From an uncultured Massilia sp. (GTDB lineage: Bacteria > Pseudomonadota > Gammaproteobacteria > Burkholderiales > Burkholderiaceae_D): a DNA stretch of 64,000 bases. The position numbers were made by a program, and so were the translations under genes. The stretch is taken from contig NZ_CAJYEB010000003.1 in assembly GCF_913773735.1 (NCBI RefSeq), positions 62,001 to 126,000 of the forward strand, given 5' to 3'. Position 1 is the first letter of the stretch; every line of letters begins with the position of its first letter. Below, in pieces: positions 44,097 through 55,818 of the stretch. The notes below the pieces were generated by a model, which saw only the letters and a program-made list of their open reading frames with translations, did not search any database and was not told where the DNA came from.

Positions 44097-44735
44097 TCAT
44101 GGCAGGCAGTGCGATGCGATCCCGGTCCCGCCCAGGCCCGCCAGCGGAATGCTCGACGGTGGGTGGCCATTGCCGAGCACCATGGTGCGGCCGCCTTCGT
44201 AGCGCAGGCTGAGTTGCTCGCCGGAATAGCCGGGCAAGCCGCGCGGCACGTAGATGGCGAAGCGGATATCCAGTTCCGGATGGAAGCCGTGGCGGAACAC
44301 CAGGGCCGGCGCGCCTTCGCCGATTTCGGCGGCGATCGCGGCGGATAGTGCGGGCGTGTCGCGCAGGCTGTTCAGGTCGGTCGTGCCGTCGATGCGCAGC
44401 GTGTACGGGCGCAACGGGCCGTAGCGCTGGCCGTCGTACTGGACGCGCAGGCGATCGACGTCGAGATAGACGCTGGGAATGCCGGCGCCGCTGGCGTCGA
44501 CGCTGCACAGCAGGAACACGGCCCAGAAGCCTTCCGACGCCAGCGGCTGCACGGAGTGCGCCGGCACGGTGCGGTGCGGCAGCGTGACCGGGTTGGAAAA
44601 ATCGATCCGGTGGACGTTGGCCACATGCTGGTAATGCAGCACGATGGTATCGCGCAGGCCGGCATCGACGCTGCTGCAGCCTGCCGCGGCCAGCAGGCAG
44701 GGCAGCACGAGGGAATAGTGGACGAGGTGTCGCAT
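44097..44735 (-). CDS. Putative lipoprotein, unknown
   Basis: A 212-residue protein with a lipobox: 'PCLLAAAGCSS' near residues 14-22, so it should be lipid-anchored in the envelope. The mature part is beta-rich with 'IPSVYLDVDRLRVQYDGQRYGPL' and 'LSAAIAAEIGEGAP'. I see no known family. I chose the ATG at 44735, with AAAGGAG seven bases before it; an in-frame ATG at 44741 touches the ribosome site. It is a single gene. Confidence 0.72.
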   Translation of the reverse strand: MRHLVHYSLVLPCLLAAAGCSSVDAGLRDTIVLHYQHVANVHRIDFSNPVTLPHRTVPAHSVQPLASEGFWAVFLLCSVDASGAGIPSVYLDVDRLRVQYDGQRYGPLRPYTLRIDGTTDLNSLRDTPALSAAIAAEIGEGAPALVFRHGFHPELDIRFAIYVPRGLPGYSGEQLSLRYEGGRTMVLGNGHPPSSIPLAGLGGTGIASHCLP

Positions 44736-44833
44736 GGCCATCTCCTTTGCCGGAGCAAGTGTGGAACAGCGCTAGCGGGCGCGTCAAGCTTGGGTCAAGC
44801 GCGACAGTGGGGTTTGCGGTAGGTCAGAGGTTA

Positions 44834-44912
44834 GGGGTCAGAGCCCGGTGTTGCTTTTAAAAGGGCTCTGACCCCGGTGTTACGGTGTTGCTTTTAAAAG
44901 GGCTCTGACCCC
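44834..44912. repeat. GGGGTCAGAGCCC hairpin with an extra arm
   Basis: GGGGTCAGAGCCC (44834-44846) is followed by inverted copies at 44863-44875 and 44900-44912. The spacer CGGTGTTGCTTTTAAAA repeats as a unit. It lies between the lipoprotein gene and the thioredoxin-like gene, next to the latter's stop codon. Same family as 15056, 53615 and 63286. Confidence 0.85.
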
Positions 44913-44939
44913 GGTGTTAAACGAAGCCGACCAAAGCCG

Positions 44940-45458
<519 letters not shown>

Positions 45459-45523
45459 GATGTCAACGCATGCTCGATTGGCGACGAGGCATTATATGCC
45501 CGTCGCCATTTTCTTGCCCGCGG

Positions 45524-46766
<1,243 letters not shown>

Positions 46767-46813
46767 TTATAGTGCAGTGCCCATGGACGACGAGCAACTG
46801 CGGAAAAAAATGC

Positions 46814-47173
46814 TTACACTTCAATGGCATTCCTGAGCCACTCGACATGGTTGCCATCGATCGCGACGACGTCGATGCGGCACGGCGGCATCCGTGCGAA
46901 GCGTTGCAGGTAGCACATCGCGGCGCGCACGATGCGGCGGATTTTGGCGGGGCCGATGCTGGCGGCGGCCCCCACCTGGGCGCCCGCCGCGCGCTGGCGC
47001 ACCTCGACGAACACGAGCGTGTCGCCGTCGCGCAGGATCAGATCGATCTCGCCCAGCTTGCATCGGAAATTTGCTTCGATCAAGACAAGACCGTGGCGTC
47101 GAAGATACGCCAGTGCCGTTTCTTCCCCTTGCCGACCCTGTTCCTGCTTGCGCGACAGGCGGGTCGGCCACAT
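46814..47173 (-). CDS. yraN: YraN / UPF0102 family nuclease-like protein
   Basis: A 119-residue protein. It starts M-W-P-T-R-L-S-R-K-Q and has 'GRQGEETALAYLRRHGLVLI', 'KLGEIDLILRDGDTLVFVEVRQR' and 'IRRIVRAAMCYLQRF'. The E-x-D...E-V-R residues match a restriction-endonuclease-like (Holliday-junction-resolvase) fold. Function is unproven. The ATG at 47173 lies beside the lpoA stop (47175), so translation is coupled. Confidence 0.9.
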   Translation of the reverse strand: MWPTRLSRKQEQGRQGEETALAYLRRHGLVLIEANFRCKLGEIDLILRDGDTLVFVEVRQRAAGAQVGAAASIGPAKIRRIVRAAMCYLQRFARMPPCRIDVVAIDGNHVEWLRNAIEV

Positions 47174-47174
47174 C

Positions 47175-48542
47175 TCAGCCGCCGCTGTCGGCCGGGCGGA
47201 AATCGCCGTCGCGGTAGACGGCCGCGGCTTCGCTGCGCTGCAGGCCGGCGCCGTCGGTGCGCAAGCGGCCGGTGACGCCGTCGATGGTGAACGGGGCGGC
47301 GGGACGCAGCGCGACTTCGCGCGCCACGCGGAAGGCGTCGATGCCGAGGGCATACAGGCGGCTCATGTACAGCGGCCGGGCGCTCTCGTCGGGGCGCGGA
47401 TAGCTCATCACGGCGCTATTGTCCGGCTGTACCAGCCAGGGAATGTCGACCACGCGCACGCCGTTCAGTTCCGGCGCGCCCACGCCGGGCGTGCGGCCCG
47501 GGTTGATGGAAGACCCGCCGTAGCAGGGAATCGCCGTGCAGGCCTGGGCGCCGTCGTGGGCGGCAAGCTGGCGCAGCTCGATGACGTCGAGGGCGGCGAA
47601 CAGCAGGTCGGGCGGATCGACTTCCAGGCGGTCGCGCAGGGAATCGATCGTCGACGGCTCGACCCGGCCGCCGGCGGACGGCACCGCGAAGCGCTGGCTG
47701 GTGCGGCCCAGCGCGTTCCAGCGCGCCTCGAAGGCGCCCGAGGAACGCTGGGACCAGGTCGAGTTGCCGACCAGGATCAGCGCGCGGCCCTGCGGATGTT
47801 CGCGCGCCGCCCAGTCGGCCACCTGGGCCGCCTCGGCCTCGAGCGACAGCCCGGCCACCAGGATGCCCGGAGGGATGGCGCCGCGCTGTTCCGGATGGTT
47901 CAGGACGATGGTCGGCTTGCTCACGGTGCCGCCGTCGACCAGCGCGGTGACGGCGGGCCGGGCCAGCGGTCCGACGACGATGTCGTGGCTGGCGGCCGCG
48001 CGCGCGTAGGCGGCCAGGGTATCTTCGGGCGAGTCGCCGGTGGGCACCAGTTCGACCTGGAAGCCGCTGCCGTCGCGTTCGGCCCCGGCCATGAAGCCGG
48101 CACGCACGGCGTCGGCCGCGCCGCCCAGCGACGGCGAGTCCATCGGCAGCAGCAAGGCGATGCGGGTGACGCCGCCGGCGGGGGCGGCGTTGCCGGCCGG
48201 CAGGGCGGACGCGGAGGGCGTGTCCGGTGCCGGCGCCGGCGCATCGCGGTCGAACAGCTGTATCGGCGCGGTACGCACGGTATCGGCGGGATCGGGCTGC
48301 GGCGCGGCCGGCCGGACCGGGGCGGCCGGCACGGGAACGGGCGCGGGCACGGCGCGCCCGCCCGCGGGAATCTCGTCCACGCGCGGCGCGCCGCTTGTAT
48401 AAACCTGGCCCGGCGGGCACACTCTCGGGTCGGGGTCGACACAGATCGAGCTGCAACCGGTTAATATCGATAGCGCCAGCATCGAGAGCGGCAGAAGCGC
48501 GGTCGCCTTGACGGTCCGCGTCTTGAGAATTTTTATCAGCAT
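47175..48542 (-). CDS. lpoA: Penicillin-binding-protein activator LpoA-like lipoprotein
   Basis: A 455-residue lipoprotein: 'LALSILTGCSSICVDP' gives the lipobox Cys near residue 30. Residues 45-120 are Pro/Ala-rich and flexible. The rest is a periplasmic-binding-protein-like domain ('RIALLLPMDSPSLGGAADAV', 'GPLARPAVTALVDGG', 'RALILVGNSTW'). It lacks the N-terminal TPR part of E. coli LpoA, as usual in short LpoA relatives. It may activate a class A PBP from the outer membrane. Divergent from rsmI by 11 bp. Confidence 0.86.
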   Translation of the reverse strand: MLIKILKTRTVKATALLPLSMLALSILTGCSSICVDPDPRVCPPGQVYTSGAPRVDEIPAGGRAVPAPVPVPAAPVRPAAPQPDPADTVRTAPIQLFDRDAPAPAPDTPSASALPAGNAAPAGGVTRIALLLPMDSPSLGGAADAVRAGFMAGAERDGSGFQVELVPTGDSPEDTLAAYARAAASHDIVVGPLARPAVTALVDGGTVSKPTIVLNHPEQRGAIPPGILVAGLSLEAEAAQVADWAAREHPQGRALILVGNSTWSQRSSGAFEARWNALGRTSQRFAVPSAGGRVEPSTIDSLRDRLEVDPPDLLFAALDVIELRQLAAHDGAQACTAIPCYGGSSINPGRTPGVGAPELNGVRVVDIPWLVQPDNSAVMSYPRPDESARPLYMSRLYALGIDAFRVAREVALRPAAPFTIDGVTGRLRTDGAGLQRSEAAAVYRDGDFRPADSGG

Positions 48543-48553
48543 CCTATCCCTAC

Positions 48554-49459
48554 ATGACAGTTATCCAGTCCAGCCAGATCGCCCAACTTCCCGTCATGGG
48601 CGAGGCTGCCCAGCAGTCCTATCCTACCGCAACGCTGTACGTGGTGGCTACACCCATCGGCAATGTCACCGACATCACGCTGCGCGCATTGCACCTGCTG
48701 GCCCTGGCCGACGTGGTCGCCTGCGAGGATACGCGCAAGACCGGCGCGCTGCTGACGCGCTTCGGCCTGTCCAAGCAGATGCTGGCGGCGCACCAGCACA
48801 ATGAGCGCGAAGTCGCGGAGAAACTGATCGAGCGCTTGCGCCACGGCGAGCGCGTGGCGCTGGTGTCCGACGCCGGCACGCCGGCCGTGTCGGACCCGGG
48901 CGCGCGCATCGTCGACGCCGTGCGCGCCGCCGGCCTGAACGTGGTGCCGTTGCCGGGCGCGTCGGCGGCGGTCGCGGCGATCTCGGCCAGCGGCCTCGTC
49001 AACGACCGCTTCCACTTCGTCGGCTTCCTGCCGGCCAAGGCGAAACAGCGCGAGACGGAATTGGCCGCGCTCAAGCCGCTGGCGGCCACCCTGGTCATCT
49101 ACGAGGCGCCGCACCGCATCGTCGATTGCGTCGAGGCGCTGGCGGCCGTGTTCGAGCCGGCGCGCCAGGTCGTGTTCGCGCGCGAGCTGACCAAGCTGTT
49201 CGAGGAAATCCACCGCTGCCCGCTGGGCGAGGCGCTGGCCTGGGTCAAGGCCGACGCCAACCGCGAGCGCGGCGAATTCGTGGTGCTGGTCGAGGGCGCG
49301 GCGCCCGATGCCGACGCCGGCGACGCCGAGGCGCTGCGCATCCTCGACATCCTGCTGGCCGAGTGCTCGGTGAAGCAGGCGGCGAGCCTGGCGGCGCAGA
49401 TCACCGGGCGCAAGAAGAACGCCCTGTACGAGCTGGCGCTGCAGCGCAAGAGAGCATAA
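48554..49459 (+). CDS. rsmI: 16S rRNA (cytidine(1402)-2'-O)-methyltransferase
   Basis: A 301-residue SAM enzyme that 2'-O-methylates C1402 of 16S rRNA. Family motifs are 'LYVVATPIGNVTDITLRAL', 'ACEDTRKTGALLTRFGL', 'VSDAGTPAVSDPG' and 'VPLPGASAAVAAISASGL'. The family N-terminus is near residue 28, so an ATG at 48596 is an alternative start; neither has a clear ribosome site. rsmI next to lpoA is the conserved yraL-yraM arrangement. Confidence 0.94.
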   Translation: MTVIQSSQIAQLPVMGEAAQQSYPTATLYVVATPIGNVTDITLRALHLLALADVVACEDTRKTGALLTRFGLSKQMLAAHQHNEREVAEKLIERLRHGERVALVSDAGTPAVSDPGARIVDAVRAAGLNVVPLPGASAAVAAISASGLVNDRFHFVGFLPAKAKQRETELAALKPLAATLVIYEAPHRIVDCVEALAAVFEPARQVVFARELTKLFEEIHRCPLGEALAWVKADANRERGEFVVLVEGAAPDADAGDAEALRILDILLAECSVKQAASLAAQITGRKKNALYELALQRKRA

Positions 49460-49466
49460 GCCATGC

Positions 49467-49551
49467 CGTCGCCCCGGCGCAGGCCGGGGCCCGATGTCCG
49501 AGCGTTGCCGTAATGCGTGCGGATTGGACCCCGGCCTGCGCCGGGGCGACG
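49467..49551. repeat. 85-bp palindromic repeat (CGTCGCCCCGGCGCAGG family)
   Basis: The left arm CGTCGCCCCGGCGCAGGCCG... and the right arm are perfect reverse complements over 23 bp, around a 35-40 bp centre that ends ATTGGACC. The same family lies at 55733-55814. It follows the rsmI stop by 7 bp and may form its transcript end. Confidence 0.85.
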
Positions 49552-49569
49552 TGCCAGCGCCGCCGGATG

Positions 49570-50142
49570 CTAGGCCGTCCTGCCGCGCAGCGCGCCGAAG
49601 CGCAGCCACAGCGCCGACACCAGGAAATAGAAGGCGCCCACGCCCGCATAGCCGGCGACGTTGGCGATCGACGGGATGGCCGGCATGCGCGCCTGCGCGA
49701 TGAAGAAGGTGCCCGCCAGCGCCGATTGCGCGCCGCTGAGGATCATCGCCCACTGCGCGCCGGAGGTCTTCCAGCGGCGCAGCGCCGTGCCCAGTTGCAG
49801 CAGGCCGGACAGGATCGCCCAGGCGCCGAACACCCCCAGCACCAGGTGCATGTCGCGCAGCGCCAGCAGCACCGCGAGCGTGGTCGCCAGGCTGACGCCG
49901 ACGTTGACGGCCTGGGTCCGGTTGGCGCGCAGGCCGCCGCTGCGCCGGGCATCGACGAGGTTGGCGAACGCATCCCAGGCCGGATAGCCGACCAGCAGGA
50001 CCGCGGCGACGGCCGGCAGCCGCTGGCCGAGGGTCAGCGCCAGCGCCACCCAGGCGATCGAAAAGGCGGCGCGGAGCGCATAGTAGTGCATCAGCCAGCG
50101 TTCCTGGACGGCGCCGGCGTGGTTGGCATGGGACTGCGTCAT
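49570..50142 (-). CDS. DUF308/HdeD-like membrane protein under TetR control
   Basis: A 190-residue protein with six hydrophobic segments spread along its length ('ALRAAFSIAWVALAL', 'VAAVLLVGYPAWDAFANLV', 'LVLGVFGAWAILSGLLQLGTALRR', 'AGYAGVGAFYFLVSALWLRFG'). It is similar to DUF308/HdeD-type membrane proteins; the exact role is unknown. Its start is 24 bp from a CCTAC-N6-GTAGG site shared with the tetR promoter upstream. Confidence 0.7.
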   Translation of the reverse strand: MTQSHANHAGAVQERWLMHYYALRAAFSIAWVALALTLGQRLPAVAAVLLVGYPAWDAFANLVDARRSGGLRANRTQAVNVGVSLATTLAVLLALRDMHLVLGVFGAWAILSGLLQLGTALRRWKTSGAQWAMILSGAQSALAGTFFIAQARMPAIPSIANVAGYAGVGAFYFLVSALWLRFGALRGRTA

Positions 50143-50165
50143 GTGTTCTCCTTCATGGTTGTCTG

Positions 50166-50181
50166 CCTACTAGTCGGTAGG
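50166..50181. promoter_or_regulatory. TetR operator CCTAC-N6-GTAGG, promoter of the membrane-protein gene
   Basis: A 5-bp perfect inverted repeat around a 6-bp spacer. It matches the site at 50820-50835 and lies 24 bp before the membrane-protein start codon. Confidence 0.75.
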
Positions 50182-50226
50182 TGATTGATGCAATGAAAAG
50201 CCCCGCTCGGGGGCATGGCGCTGCCA

Positions 50227-50811
50227 TTACCGGGATGCCGGAAGACGCTGCAGCAGCGGCGCGAGGATGATGCCGAACATCGCCGGGTCGCCGTAGGCCC
50301 GGGCCGACAGCATGGCCCCGTGCACGGTGGCCATGAACGCTTCCGCTTCCACCCGCGCCGGTCCCGCCAGCCGGATCGTGCCCTGCCGCACGCCGCGTTC
50401 CAGCACCGAGGCCAGCCACGCCGACAGGAACCGGAAATGGGCGCGCACCTCGAGCGCGACTTCCGGCGGCAGCAGCGGCAGTTCGCTGCCCAGCATCGCG
50501 CACACGCAGTACGGCATGCTGCCGTCGGCCAGGCAGGTTTCCCAGTAGCGGACATAGGCCTGCAACTGGGCCAGCGGTTCCGGCACGCCGCGCTCGAGCT
50601 GCGCGATCCCCGCTTCCACGTCTTCGCGGTAGCGCGCGACGAGCGTGCGCACCAGGTCGGCCTTGGCGGGGAAATGGTGGTGGATGCTGGCCTTGCGGAT
50701 GCCGACGGCCTCGGCGATGTCGGCATAGCTGAACCCGTTGTAGCCGCCGCTCGCGATCAGCGTGCGGGCATGCGCCAGGATGGCATCGGAAGTCGGGGAG
50801 GATGTCTTCAT
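50227..50811 (-). CDS. TetR-family transcriptional repressor
   Basis: A 194-residue TetR regulator. The HTH is 'GGYNGFSYADIAEAVGIRKASIHHHFPAKADL' (residues 22-54, shown in part). The C-terminal ligand domain is of the TetR-C type. A CCTAC-N6-GTAGG palindrome 8 bp before its start and another before the downstream membrane-protein gene support self-repression and control of that gene. The inducer is unknown. Confidence 0.9.
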   Translation of the reverse strand: MKTSSPTSDAILAHARTLIASGGYNGFSYADIAEAVGIRKASIHHHFPAKADLVRTLVARYREDVEAGIAQLERGVPEPLAQLQAYVRYWETCLADGSMPYCVCAMLGSELPLLPPEVALEVRAHFRFLSAWLASVLERGVRQGTIRLAGPARVEAEAFMATVHGAMLSARAYGDPAMFGIILAPLLQRLPASR

Positions 50812-50819
50812 TCGGCCAT

Positions 50820-50835
50820 CCTACCTGTTGGTAGG
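50820..50835. promoter_or_regulatory. TetR operator CCTAC-N6-GTAGG, tetR promoter
   Basis: CCTACCTGTTGGTAGG: an inverted repeat of the same half-site and spacer as the site at 50166. It lies 8 bp before the tetR start codon. Confidence 0.75.
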
Positions 50836-50849
50836 CTGGCGGTCAAGCG

Positions 50850-51494
50850 CTACCACTTGCAGCCGCTGTCCTTCTTGTCCATCGCCAGGAAGATCGGCGC
50901 CAGCAGGCCGCCTTGCACGCCCTCCCTGCAGTCGCGCCGCCTGGCCGACTTGATCGCCCGTTCGAACTTGCTCTCGGTCTGCAGCGGCGGCTTGGGCAGG
51001 CGTTCCAGCGCGGTGCCCACCCTGGCCGGATCCGGCGCGTTCGCGACCTTGCGCGCCGTCTTGAGCGCGGCGTCCAGGTCGAACCCGGGTGCGGGCGGCG
51101 GCTCCGGTTGCGCCGGCAGCGCGGGTGCGGGCTCGACCGTATAAGTGTCGCCGCTGGACCGGCGGATGCTGGGATCGACGGCGATGACGGCGGTGGACGG
51201 CCGCGGGGCCGCCTGGCGCCGCGGCGCCGGCCTGGGCGCGGGTGCCGGTCCGGCGGGCACCGGCGCGCGCACGGCGGGCACGGGCGGCGCCGGCGGCGGG
51301 CGCAGGCGCACCGTCAGCGGCGCCGCGGGCGCGGGCAGGACGGGCGCGGCCGGCTGGCGGTGGACGGCCAGCAGCACGGCGTGCAACACGAGCGACAGCG
51401 CGATGCCGGCGCCGATGCGGGCGAGCTGGCGGCGCCGCGGCCCCGGCGCGCCGCCGTGGAAGATGTCGAAAGTGGCATTCACGTCGCGTCCCAT
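50850..51494 (-). CDS. Protein with TonB-like N-terminus and atypical C-terminus
   Basis: A 214-residue protein. A single membrane helix (about residues 27-45) contains S34 and H38 in 'LSLVLHAVLLAV', the S-x3-H pattern TonB uses to couple to ExbB-ExbD. A long Pro/Ala/Arg-rich periplasmic stretch follows (residues 46-115). The end lacks the TonB beta domain; it is a short helical part with two Cys ('RRRDCREGV', 'DSGCKW'). I chose the ATG at 51494; a longer frame reads through antisense of the tRNA gene. No ribosome site is obvious. Role unknown. Confidence 0.65.
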   Translation of the reverse strand: MGRDVNATFDIFHGGAPGPRRRQLARIGAGIALSLVLHAVLLAVHRQPAAPVLPAPAAPLTVRLRPPPAPPVPAVRAPVPAGPAPAPRPAPRRQAAPRPSTAVIAVDPSIRRSSGDTYTVEPAPALPAQPEPPPAPGFDLDAALKTARKVANAPDPARVGTALERLPKPPLQTESKFERAIKSARRRDCREGVQGGLLAPIFLAMDKKDSGCKW

Positions 51495-51554
51495 CGAGGG
51501 TTGTGCCGGAAAGCCGCAATCGCGCGGGGTGCACGCGCATTTGCGGCGCTTTCC

Positions 51555-51584
51555 TTGACCGGGGCATCGTCCGAAGGTTATGAT
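51555..51584 (+). promoter_or_regulatory. Promoter of tRNA-Pro
   Basis: TTGACC (51555-51560), an 18-bp spacer and TATGAT (51579-51584) predict a start near 51591, just before the mature tRNA at 51594. Confidence 0.7.
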
Positions 51585-51593
51585 GGCCGTCTT

Positions 51594-51670
<77 letters not shown>

Positions 51671-51678
51671 AGTATAGC

Positions 51679-51712
51679 GACAAAGGCCGACGAGCGATCG
51701 TCGGCCTTTGTC
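51679..51712. terminator. Bidirectional terminator between tRNA-Pro and the HMG-CoA lyase gene
   Basis: A 15-bp perfect stem (51679-51693 with 51698-51712) with a 4-nt loop; T or A runs are near both ends. It serves the convergent tRNA-Pro and hydroxymethylglutaryl-CoA lyase genes. Confidence 0.75.
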
Positions 51713-51726
51713 ATTTCCGCGCCGTA

Positions 51727-52635
51727 TCAGCCGGCGCGCTTGGCCAGCAGCGCGTTGCCCGCCCGGCTCGCGCCCTTGCGGCCCAGGTGGCGCGAGATGA
51801 ATTCGCCCGCGTCGACCACCTGCGCCAGGTCGATCCCGGTCTCGATGCCCAGCCCGTCCAGCATGTAGATGACGTCCTCGGTGGCGACGTTGCCGGTGGC
51901 GCCCTTGGCGTAGGGGCAGCCGCCCAGGCCCGCGACGGACGCGTGGAAGATCGCCACGCCCACTTCCAGGCTGGCGTAGATGTTCGCCAGCGCCTGGCCG
52001 TAGGTGTCGTGGAAGTGCCCGGCGATGCGCTCCAGCGCGAAGGCGCGCGCCGCCGTCTCCATCACGGCCTGGGTCTTGCGCGGGGTCGAGACGCCGATGG
52101 TGTCGGCGATGTCGATCTCGTCGCAGCCCAGGTCGCGCATGCGTCCCACCACGTCGGCCACGGCCCCGAGCGGCACCTCGCCCTGGTAGGGGCAGCCGAA
52201 CGAGCAGCTGATGCTGCCGCGCAGGCGCAGGCCGTGTTCCTTGGCGGCGCGCGCGACCGGCTCGAAGCGCGCGATCGATTCCGCGATCGAGCAGTTGATG
52301 TTCTTCTGCGAGAACGCTTCCGAGGCCGAGCCGAAGATCACGACCTCGTCGGCGCGCGCCGCCAGCGCCGCCTCGAAGCCCTGCATGTTCGGCGTCAGCG
52401 CGGAATAGATCGTGCCGGGACGGCGCGCGATGCCGGCCATGACCTCGCCGCTCGTCGCCATCTGCGGCACCCACTTCGGCGACACGAAGGACGCCGCCTC
52501 CACGTTGGCGAAGCCGGCGCGCGACAGGCGGTCGACCAGTTCGATCTTCACGGCGGCGCCGACGTTTTCCTTCTCGTTCTGCAGGCCGTCGCGCGGGCCC
52601 ACTTCGACGATCTTCACGTTGTGCGGCAGGTTCAT
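51727..52635 (-). CDS. liuE: Hydroxymethylglutaryl-CoA lyase
   Basis: A 302-residue TIM-barrel enzyme that splits HMG-CoA to acetyl-CoA and acetoacetate, the last step of leucine degradation. Signatures are 'VEVGPRDGLQNEKENV', 'SISCSFGCPYQGEV', 'GHFHDTYGQALANI' with metal-binding His residues, and the catalytic Cys loop 'AGLGGCPYAKGATGNVATED'. The start at 52635 gives M-N-L-P-H-N-V. It is the last gene of the liu/bio cluster. Confidence 0.94.
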   Translation of the reverse strand: MNLPHNVKIVEVGPRDGLQNEKENVGAAVKIELVDRLSRAGFANVEAASFVSPKWVPQMATSGEVMAGIARRPGTIYSALTPNMQGFEAALAARADEVVIFGSASEAFSQKNINCSIAESIARFEPVARAAKEHGLRLRGSISCSFGCPYQGEVPLGAVADVVGRMRDLGCDEIDIADTIGVSTPRKTQAVMETAARAFALERIAGHFHDTYGQALANIYASLEVGVAIFHASVAGLGGCPYAKGATGNVATEDVIYMLDGLGIETGIDLAQVVDAGEFISRHLGRKGASRAGNALLAKRAG

Positions 52636-52648
52636 GCTTGTCTCCTTG

Positions 52649-53578
52649 TCAGTATCCACGTTCGCGGTCGATCACGTCGGCGACCGGCTCGCCCCGTTCC
52701 AGCAGCGCGATCTTGGCGACGATCTGCTGCACGGCTTGCGTACGCAGCGTCACCGCCGCGACGTGCGGCGTGATCGCGATGCGCGGTTCGTTCCAGAATG
52801 GATGCGGCGCCGGCAGCGGCTCGTTGCGGAACACGTCCAGCATGGCGCCGGCGACGTGGCCTTCGCGGATCAGCGCCAGCAGGTCCGGTTCGGCCACCAG
52901 GCCGCCGCGCGCCACATTGACCAGGTAGGCGCCCTGCGGCAGCCGCGACAGGCGCGCGCGGTCGAGCAGGTGGGTCGTCTCCGGCGTGAGCGGCAGCATG
53001 CAGACCAGCACCCGGGTGCCGGCCAGGAAGTCGTCGAGCGCATCCAGGCCGGCGAAGCATGCCACGTTCGGCAGGTCCTTCGGCGTGCGGCTCCAGCCGC
53101 GCACCGGGAAGCCGAGCTGGCGCAGCGTGCGCAGCACCGGTACGCCCAGCTTGCCCAGCCCCAGCACGCCGACGCTGAAGTCTTCCTTGCGCCGGGGCGG
53201 CAGCGGCTGCCAGCTGCCGGCGCGCGCCTGGCGCTCGTAGTCGTCGAAGCGGCGGAACCAGCGCAGCACGGCGCCGGCGACGTAGTCGGCCATCTGCTCG
53301 CCCATGCCGGCGTCGCCCAGGCGCACGATGGGCACGTCCGGCAGCGCCGCGCCGAACTTCAGGAGCGCGTCGGCGCCGGCGCCCATCAGGAAGATCGCCT
53401 TCACGTGGGCCAGGTCGGCCAGCAGGGCCGGCGGCGGCGCCCAGATCGCGGCGTAGTCGCAGGGCGGGGTCGGCACGCCTTCGCGCCACGCGACGATCTC
53501 GACGTGCGGCAGGGCGGCGGCGAAGTCGGCGGCCCAGGGGGCGATGTCGCCGTCGCCGCGGTACAGCAGGATGCGCAT
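52649..53578 (-). CDS. 2-hydroxyacid dehydrogenase, GhrA (glyoxylate/hydroxypyruvate reductase)-like
   Basis: A 309-residue D-2-hydroxyacid dehydrogenase of the GhrA type. It has the NAD(P) motif 'VGVLGLGKLGVPVLRTLRQLG', 'LVNVARGGLVAEPDLLALI' with the active Arg, 'DVFRNEPLP', and 'ITPHVAAVT' with the catalytic His. It lies inside the leucine-degradation cluster, 13 bp before the HMG-CoA lyase gene, but reduces 2-oxo acids such as glyoxylate or hydroxypyruvate in relatives. Its role here is unknown. Confidence 0.86.
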   Translation of the reverse strand: MRILLYRGDGDIAPWAADFAAALPHVEIVAWREGVPTPPCDYAAIWAPPPALLADLAHVKAIFLMGAGADALLKFGAALPDVPIVRLGDAGMGEQMADYVAGAVLRWFRRFDDYERQARAGSWQPLPPRRKEDFSVGVLGLGKLGVPVLRTLRQLGFPVRGWSRTPKDLPNVACFAGLDALDDFLAGTRVLVCMLPLTPETTHLLDRARLSRLPQGAYLVNVARGGLVAEPDLLALIREGHVAGAMLDVFRNEPLPAPHPFWNEPRIAITPHVAAVTLRTQAVQQIVAKIALLERGEPVADVIDRERGY

Positions 53579-53614
53579 GGTGGTCTCCGTTATTGTCGTT
53601 GGTGGCTGAACACC

Positions 53615-53655
53615 GGGGTCAGAGCCCTTTGAAAAGCAACACCGGGCTCTGACCC

Positions 53656-53656
<1 letters not shown>
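53615..53656. repeat. GGGGTCAGAGCCC hairpin overlapping the mccA stop
   Basis: GGGGTCAGAGCCC (53615-53627) pairs with GGGCTCTGACCCC (53644-53656) around a 16-nt loop. Its last base is the last base of the mccA stop codon. It lies between mccA and the GhrA-like gene. Confidence 0.85.
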
Positions 53657-55692
<2,036 letters not shown>

Positions 55693-55732
55693 GTGGTGTC
55701 TCGTCTGTTTTGAATTTTATGAAAATCGCTTG

Positions 55733-55814
55733 CGTCGCCTCGGCGCAGGCCGGGGCCCAAGTTGCACGCTGTGCCGCGACGCGACATTGGACCCCGGCCT
55801 GCGCCGGGGCGACG
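55733..55814. repeat. 82-bp palindromic repeat (CGTCGCC family) between bioB and mccA
   Basis: Arms of about 23 bp (CGTCGCCTCGGCGCAGGCCG... and its complement; one T for C difference) with a centre ending ATTGGACC. Same family as 49467-49551. Confidence 0.85.
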
Positions 55815-55818
55815 GGTA

